Below are positions 56,347 to 64,000 of a DNA stretch of 64,000 nucleotides, in pieces. Source of the stretch: Coniochaeta sp. PMI_546 (taxonomy: Eukaryota; Ascomycota; Sordariomycetes; Coniochaetales; Coniochaetaceae); assembly GCA_021432605.1 (NCBI GenBank), contig MU271152.1, positions 186,001-250,000 of the forward strand. Direction: 5' to 3'. The stretch's first letter is position 1, and every line of letters starts with the position of its first letter. The notes under the pieces are model-generated. The model did not search any database. It saw only the letters and a list, made by a program, of their open reading frames with translations, and was not told the DNA's origin. The position numbers and the translations under genes were made by a program.

Positions 56347-56958
56347 ATGAATTTCTCATTTACGAAGACCCGTCGCGACCCTCAAGCAATGGCACCTCTC
56401 CTCGAATCGGGGTCAGATGGAGACCATCCGTCCTATCAAGCCCCAAATCACTCCAGTATCTCTTCAGGATATTCCCCATCAGCCACTTCGACTCGTGGTG
56501 CACCAGTGTATTCGTTGCCTCGTACCTTGAACCTCCAACTTGGCCCTCTGGAGCCGTCACAGTTTCCAGGTCCGAAACCCCGAACAGAGATTGATCAGAA
56601 AATTCGCGATGCTTTCGAGGACCTTGAAAAGAAGCGAGCCGTCTACCTCGATATCAAGTTGAGCCATGCGAAGGTCATTGACGAGATCGACCGTCTTGCC
56701 CGCCAGTATATCAAAGAGGAGAAGAAAGCGCCCATATATCCTCCCAAGGGCACGTGGTTTCACGCCGAACGCAAACAGTTTGCCCGCAAGGAAGCTGAAC
56801 ATAAGGAGAAGCTGAGGTCCATCCTTCGTGTCAGGCAGACCGTTATCGACAGTGAGCCAAAGGAAATGGAGCGGCTATTCACAGCAAGAGACGTGATGGA
56901 CGATGCCCAGGCAAAGCTTGACGCGTTGCGCCGGGAGAAAAAGTTGAGGGAGATTTGA
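56347..56958 (+). CDS. Small coiled-coil protein, unknown (coiled-coil-type set, member 5)
   Basis: This intronless gene encodes 203 residues. The first 75 residues are Ser/Pro-rich (NHSSISSGYSPSATSTRGAP). The remainder is highly charged and helical (IDQKIRDAFEDLEKKRAVYL, then HAKVIDEIDRLARQYIKEEK, later RQTVIDSEPKEMERLFTARD and a Lys/Arg-rich end). No signal peptide, membrane segment or known domain. Layout and promoter match the genes at 29447-34398. Confidence 0.62.
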   Translation: MNFSFTKTRRDPQAMAPLLESGSDGDHPSYQAPNHSSISSGYSPSATSTRGAPVYSLPRTLNLQLGPLEPSQFPGPKPRTEIDQKIRDAFEDLEKKRAVYLDIKLSHAKVIDEIDRLARQYIKEEKKAPIYPPKGTWFHAERKQFARKEAEHKEKLRSILRVRQTVIDSEPKEMERLFTARDVMDDAQAKLDALRREKKLREI

Positions 56959-57470
56959 GAGACATTGGGCCTGGTGCGTCATAGGTCGCTTGAAGGTCGG
57001 TAGTGACCCATGGGGTTTCGGTTGGCATCCTCCAGACAGCGTACTAGACATACAACAATGAGAGAACTTTAACCCATTGATTCTCGGATCAACACTTTGG
57101 ACAAGCCGTTTGCATACCAACCTTGACCTTGGGTAGCTTATGTGCGACTTTCGCCCTACTTCTCGGCAGCACCAAAACTTGAGGCAATCAGATCATGTAT
57201 CCTATGAGCGACCGATGATAGGATATGAAAGTGTAGAGTCGCGGCTGAAGTGGGGGCAACTCGAAGTATTGCAGGATGATGCTCCTCTAAACAACTCGAT
57301 TCCAAACATTCCTTCGCCGGATGTATCATGAGCACCTAATTACTTCTTGTTCCTCTAAAATTTAGAGATTGGTATGTTTCAATGCGAAAACCGCGTCAGG
57401 CCGGCCTCACTACCGCATCTAAGGGGAGGGGTCAGCAGTTGAGTGGTATCTCTTCCAGCCGTCTCTGTGA
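56959..57470. other. Intergenic, no gene seen
   Basis: About 510 bases. The small frame at 57140-57331 has no coding look. Confidence 0.4.
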
Positions 57471-57480
57471 TATAATTATA
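57471..57480 (+). promoter_or_regulatory. TATA box of the broken 57595 locus
   Basis: TATAATTATA lies 124 bases upstream of the ATG at 57595, the same spacing as the intact members. Confidence 0.45.
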
Positions 57481-57594
57481 GGTTTACTTCCAACCCTACT
57501 AGTTTCTTCTCGGGCCTTGACCCTATGACAAACTACCACATCATTCCAGACCCTCTTTTCACGCGCGATACATTAACGGCTCAAGGCAGAGACC

Positions 57595-58020
57595 ATGAAG
57601 AAGTCGATGAACCAGAATGCTGAACGACACGAGGCAAGATTCAGTTCGCAGTCCTTGCCTGCCCCAAAGTCTCCGATCACTACAGCCCAAGTCATTCAAA
57701 GTTATCGTCAGGCTGTCTTACCTGATGCTAAGTCTCTCCTTATACTTTTCGAAACAGCCAGTCAAGACATCTCCACTCTCACTCTTCGGCCTCGTGTCTC
57801 GTGCTCAGCTCGAGTTGCAAATCAGGTTTGCCAAGCTGGAATCTGCACTTAGAAACGGTCCAGCGCGAGGACTTGAAGTGAGAACTGGTTAAATACGATA
57901 TTGATTTGCAACGCTCGACTCAGATGTCTGGAGACAGCAGACACAGCAACGACTGGGGCAGCTTCGAGCGGACAAGCCACGACGATGCGTATGTGTCACA
58001 TATGTGCTCAAGCCACTCGC
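57595..58020 (+). pseudogene. Frame-broken small helical protein gene (member 6)
   Basis: From the ATG at 57595 the frame gives MKKSMNQNAERHEARFSSQS and then TTAQVIQSYRQAVLPDAKSL. Near 57790 coding character moves to a second frame, VSRAQLELQIRFAKLESALR, a heptad-like helix. Near 57850 it moves to a third frame: ETVQREDLK, an in-frame TGA, then ELVKYDIDLQRSTQMSGDSR. At least two frameshifts and one stop are needed. CGA-to-TGA would explain the stop. The TATA spacing and the low-complexity-then-helix order match the small coiled-coil set, so I read it as a decayed member. The end coordinate is approximate. Confidence 0.45.
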
Positions 58021-59088
58021 TGCGATATCCTCAACCTTGAGATTGAGCTCCCATGCTGACAGGAGTCCTGGGACCTGGTCAGAATGCGGTATGAAGTTGA
58101 AAAGGAATGTTTATGATGGAAGGGACACGTTGCGTGAAATAAGGCTAGTCAGTTGGCGATGTGGGACTCTAGAGCCTCGATAGGGTCTCAGAAAATACGT
58201 CTGCAGGAGGCGGGAAGGCATTATTGCATGGGACGACAACGTGGCTGATTTGTGATATGATGGTATTGACATGAAGAAGAGCTTCAGGAATAGGGAAAGA
58301 AGTGCTAGTTCTCGGATAATATCTCAGAGTAGATTTTTTAAATATCCAACGCAAGGGATACAGTCTTGTTAAAGGTGATGGATACACATTTAAAGTGATG
58401 ATAAGTGCCCGTGTGTTCTTACTCAGTTGTAAATCGGTATATGTAGGATATGTAAAAACGTGCTCAATGCACACCCTTTAAATACATACACTCCACTTCC
58501 AGATCTGCACCGGCAGCACCGCAGACTTGACGTATAGCAGCGGCGCAGTGACAGACATTCCAGGCATCGTGTCATTGTGTCGGCTTGAACGAGGTATATA
58601 TCTGGTTTCCCGGATCTCGCTATGGCCGAAATGGGCGTCGGTAAGTTCCCAAAGGGGTGACACGTGAGCTACTGGGCTTGCTCATTGGTTTGAAAATACA
58701 TTCCCATGTCACAGCCACATGTGGGGTCTGTTGCCCCAAGTTTCGTGGAAACAAGCTTTGAGGATCTGCACATTGAAAAGAGTTGGCAACGTCTGTTAAC
58801 GCAGGCCCTAGCTCTCCCGACTGCCGGGTTCCTGGGCTTGAACAACCAAATCCACAATCTCGCCGAGCCAATATGAACTCATTATACGACCACATGTGAG
58901 CTCTGATCTCGGTGTTTAATGGGACACAGCATAGTTGCATCAACGCACGTGTGGCAAGCTTTCAGAGCCAGTCAAGATGTCGACGCGCTCAAAAGCAGAG
59001 GCACCTCCCCAGGAAGGGAACGCAATGATCGAACTCGAGTGGTGGCACACCATTGACCGAACAGACATTCCCTGCTCCGCTTTGCGAG
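58021..59088. other. Intergenic, no gene seen
   Basis: About 1.07 kb. A TATATAT near 58591 is followed by a short ATG frame with a GTAAGT donor-like site at about 58638, but I could not extend it to a gene. The minus frame at 58169-58474 begins with GTG and is rejected. Confidence 0.4.
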
Positions 59089-60708
59089 ATGAGACCCAGC
59101 GCCGTGCTTGTGGGCGTGGCTGCTTCCGCGGCATGCGCTCAAACCATGAATTCGCAGATCCGCGTAGCCTACCACGGCGATAGCGGTATGATGGTCAGCT
59201 GGAACACCTTCGATCACGTCCAGAACCCTTCTGTCCGCTGGGGCCTTTCCAAGAGCAGTCTGAACAACACGGCGTCATCCAACGTGTCCATCACGTACCC
59301 CACTTCCACGACTTACAACAACCACGTATTGATAAGTGGCCTTCAACCTGGCACGACTTACTTCTATGAGCCGTCGCCGCTCATGAACAGCGACTCAGCC
59401 AAGATCTTTAACTTTACGACAAGTCGGAGAGCTGGTGACAGCACACCCTTTTCGGTGGCCGTCGTCGTCGACCTCGGTACGATGGGTAGCAAGGGCCTCA
59501 CCACAACGGCGGGCGTTGGCGTGGCGGACACCAACGTTCTCCGGCCTGGAGAGCAAAATACAATCGACTCGCTAACCAGCAGCCTTGCCAATTTCGACTT
59601 CCTGTGGCATCCAGGCGATATCGCGTACGCGGACTACTGGCTCAAAGAAGAGATCCAAAAGTTCCTTCCCAACACCACGATTGCTGGGGGCATAGCGGTG
59701 TATGAGTCAATTCTAAATGAGTTCTACGACGAAATGATGTCCATCTCCGCCAGCAAGGCATACATGGTGGGCCCAGGCAATCATGAGGCAAACTGTGACA
59801 ACGGTGGCACGACGGACAAGGCACACAACATTACGTATGATAGTAGTATCTGTATGCCCGGTCAGACCAACTTCACCGGATACAAGAACCACTTTCGCAT
59901 GCCCAGCGCTCCTTCCGGCGGCACCGGCAACTTTTGGTACAGCTTCGACCACGGCATGGTGCACTTTATCCAGCTCGATACCGAGACCGACCTGGGCCAT
60001 GGATTCATTGGGCCGGACGAGGTCGGTGGCTCTGAGAGTATCAACGTGGATCCGGTCAATGCGACGATGAATGCCCAGACCACCTGGTTGGAAGCCGATC
60101 TCGCGGCCGTCGACCGAGCGAAGACTCCTTGGGTCATTGTGGCGGGTCACCGACCCTGGTACCTCAGCCACGCCAATGCCAGTGGCACCATATGTTGGAC
60201 GTGCAAGGACGTGTTCGAGCCATTGTTGATAAAGTACAATGTCGACTTGGTACTATCGGGCCATGCGCACGTCTACGAGCGCCAGGCACCACTGGCCGAG
60301 GGCAAGGCAGACCCCAATGGCCTCAACAATCCCGCATTCCCCTGGTACATCACCAACGGCGCAGCCGGCCACTACGATGGTCTCGATGCTCTGCAAAGCC
60401 CTCGCCAGCCCTACAGCCGCTTCGGGCTCGACACAACAAATGCCACCTACGGCTGGAGCCGCCTGACCTTCCACAACTGCTCTCACCTGAGCCACGACTT
60501 CGTCGCGAGCAACAACGGTAGCGTCATCGACTCCGCCACTTTGTTCAAGGCCCGTAATTGCGCATCCAGCCTAGTTAACTCCAACGGCACCAACCCGGCA
60601 CGTCCTAACGCCACTGCCCCTGTCACAGCCAGTGGATGTGGAAAGACCTCGACCGCACTAGCTGGTTCGGTAATTGTACTGCTGGTCTCAGCCTTGTACG
60701 CTCTGTAG
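59089..60708 (+). CDS. Purple acid phosphatase, secreted and probably GPI-anchored
   Basis: This binuclear metallophosphatase releases phosphate from organic esters at the cell surface. The gene is intronless, 539 residues from the ATG at 59089; a TTG at 59053 is rejected. It has a short signal peptide (MRPSAVLVGVAASAACAQ). An N-terminal fibronectin-like domain (QIRVAYHGDSGMMVSWNTFD) is followed by the five metal-ligand motifs in order: DLGTMG, GDIAYADYW, GPGNHEANC, VAGHRPWY and SGHAHVYER. Many N-glycosylation sites are present. The tail TASGCGKTSTALAGSVIVLL looks like a GPI-anchor signal. Phosphate-starvation control is likely from the family but not shown here. Confidence 0.92.
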   Translation: MRPSAVLVGVAASAACAQTMNSQIRVAYHGDSGMMVSWNTFDHVQNPSVRWGLSKSSLNNTASSNVSITYPTSTTYNNHVLISGLQPGTTYFYEPSPLMNSDSAKIFNFTTSRRAGDSTPFSVAVVVDLGTMGSKGLTTTAGVGVADTNVLRPGEQNTIDSLTSSLANFDFLWHPGDIAYADYWLKEEIQKFLPNTTIAGGIAVYESILNEFYDEMMSISASKAYMVGPGNHEANCDNGGTTDKAHNITYDSSICMPGQTNFTGYKNHFRMPSAPSGGTGNFWYSFDHGMVHFIQLDTETDLGHGFIGPDEVGGSESINVDPVNATMNAQTTWLEADLAAVDRAKTPWVIVAGHRPWYLSHANASGTICWTCKDVFEPLLIKYNVDLVLSGHAHVYERQAPLAEGKADPNGLNNPAFPWYITNGAAGHYDGLDALQSPRQPYSRFGLDTTNATYGWSRLTFHNCSHLSHDFVASNNGSVIDSATLFKARNCASSLVNSNGTNPARPNATAPVTASGCGKTSTALAGSVIVLLVSALYAL

Positions 60709-61112
60709 AAACCTTGACGAGTCAGAATCGAGGACTTATATAAAATGAATGGAATTCATCGAACTATATGATAATAATAATATAAGTGATATAAGACTCC
60801 ATACTGTTACATGAGGTGATTGCGAGACGAGCAGGACATCTTGACACCATATAATGATTAGAAAACTCCCCGCTAGTACAGGCCCATCCCACTACAATAT
60901 TGTTGCAGGTTACCAACTGTTAGTACTAGGAGCAGTACTGGGCGCAAGGTAAATTCAAGGCTTCTCGTACTTGACACTAAATGCAATATCCATGCCAAAT
61001 CAGTAGTAGGAGAGCTGTGGAAGACAGTCGATGTAGGACATGTACTCAAGTGATACAATAGATATACAGTCCATGACTGGGCTTTGGCGAGTGAATATGA
61101 ACTCCTGATAAT
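60709..61112. other. Intergenic, no gene seen
   Basis: About 400 AT-rich bases downstream of the phosphatase gene. Confidence 0.4.
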
Positions 61113-61119
61113 TATATAA
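61113..61119 (+). promoter_or_regulatory. TATA box of the 61234 gene
   Basis: TATATAA lies 121 bases upstream of the ATG at 61234. Confidence 0.55.
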
Positions 61120-61233
61120 CATCCGCGTGCCCGCTCTCTCAAGTTCTTGATGGTCTTGGCTTCGTTATCATACTGAACAGCATTCGATATTCCAACCCCC
61201 GATATCTTTTCTCAAGCAATTACAACGGACGCC

Positions 61234-61773
61234 ATGTCTTACATCAGTGACAACGATCATGACTGCGCCCGGTGTGCGCATCATGGTACATTTGGCCTCG
61301 ATTTTATGGACGACTCAGAGCTACAGTCATTGACACACAGTTACTTTCGGACAGATATTGATCCGATGTTCATGCCTCCAATGTCAATATCTCACCAACT
61401 TACAGCCAGTGACGTCCCCCTCGAGGGCCATCCAACCGTACTCATGAACATCGGCTACCAGATCCTAAAGACCCGCGAGGATTTGGCAGCTTTCAGTCTC
61501 ATGCGACAAGACCTCTCGCGTCAGGCGGAAGAGAAGCAAGCAGATTATGAGTACTTCTCTGCTAAGTCTAGTCACACAGCGACGAGCGTTGAGAATGCAA
61601 GGGAGATCAGAGCTGAGCTTGAGGCACTGAAGTCTGAGATTGATCGCGCCAATACGGACATGGTGCTCGCTGAAGATCAACAGAAGAGGCTTCTGGAGGA
61701 GCTTCATAAGCTGCGGCTCCGTAGAGGGTGCATATGCTGCAATACGGCACTTCGCCGGGTCAACGCATTCTAA
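61234..61773 (+). CDS. Small coiled-coil protein with Cys ends, unknown (coiled-coil-type set, member 7)
   Basis: This intronless gene encodes 179 residues. The N-terminus has DCARCAHHGTFG (a CxxC), followed by an acidic, Met-rich stretch. From about residue 80 to 165 it is a heptad-patterned helix (MRQDLSRQAEEKQADYEYFS, then REIRAELEALKSEIDRANTD, ending QQKRLLEELHKLRLRR). A CICC motif follows near the C-terminus. The cysteine pairs at both ends could bind metal or form disulphides. No known domain, signal peptide or membrane segment. Layout and promoter match the rest of the set. Confidence 0.65.
   Translation: MSYISDNDHDCARCAHHGTFGLDFMDDSELQSLTHSYFRTDIDPMFMPPMSISHQLTASDVPLEGHPTVLMNIGYQILKTREDLAAFSLMRQDLSRQAEEKQADYEYFSAKSSHTATSVENAREIRAELEALKSEIDRANTDMVLAEDQQKRLLEELHKLRLRRGCICCNTALRRVNAF

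Positions 61774-64000
<2,227 letters not shown>

Overview
The window looks like nuclear chromosomal DNA of a filamentous ascomycete (Pezizomycotina, most likely a Sordariomycete). Most genes carry short introns of 50-75 bases with GTRNGT-type donors, CTRAC-like branch points and YAG acceptors. The gene set is eukaryotic and fungal: a Doa4-type deubiquitinase, Vps27, HP1, Utp14, mitoribosomal mL41, a DUF3176 membrane protein, deuterolysin and family-28 and family-2 glycoside hydrolases. I saw no rRNA, tRNA, CRISPR array or intact transposon. Species cannot be fixed by reading alone. Exon limits below were placed by hand from splice signals and reading-frame continuity.

1-5.6 kb: a divergent pair in the endosomal ubiquitin (MVB) pathway: a Doa4-like ubiquitin hydrolase running off the left edge, and the ESCRT-0 subunit Vps27. 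6.3-8 kb: a secreted rhamnogalacturonan hydrolase (GH28). 8.4-10.7 kb: a large kinase-fold-like protein that lacks DFG. 11-14.7 kb: Utp14 and mitoribosomal mL41 diverging from one 427-base promoter. 15.2-20.3 kb (minus): an HSL-type alpha/beta hydrolase with a long tail and a PNPOx-FNR two-domain oxidoreductase. 22.3-27.4 kb: a vacuolar Ca2+/H+ exchanger, an unknown acidic protein and HP1 with a 10-base first coding exon.

28.5-34.4 kb is gene-poor. It holds a 58-residue single-pass membrane microprotein and four intronless genes for small proteins with a low-complexity N-terminus and a helical, coiled-coil-like C-terminus. Each of the four has a TATA box upstream. One of them is interrupted by a single in-frame TAG. 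Further genes of the same layout lie at 56.3 kb and 61.2 kb, and a frame-broken one at 57.6 kb. This dispersed set is my best candidate for something undescribed. The shared layout is visible, but homology among the members is not.

34.4-53 kb mixes secreted enzymes and accessory genes: a TPR-like relic, a GH2 beta-galactosidase-type enzyme, a doubtful small membrane gene, a deuterolysin (M35), a beta-class-like glutathione transferase with Cys10, an ankyrin protein with a HeLo/STAND-like N-terminus, a broken secreted Ser/Thr-rich gene and an orphan ATP-grasp-like protein. 53.2-64 kb: a DUF3176 membrane protein, two of the small coiled-coil-type loci plus a broken one, a GPI-anchored purple acid phosphatase, and alanyl-tRNA synthetase running off the right edge with two in-frame starts suited to mitochondrial and cytosolic forms. 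The secreted pectin- and galactoside-degrading enzymes, metalloprotease and phosphatase suit a plant-associated or saprotrophic life, which is inference.
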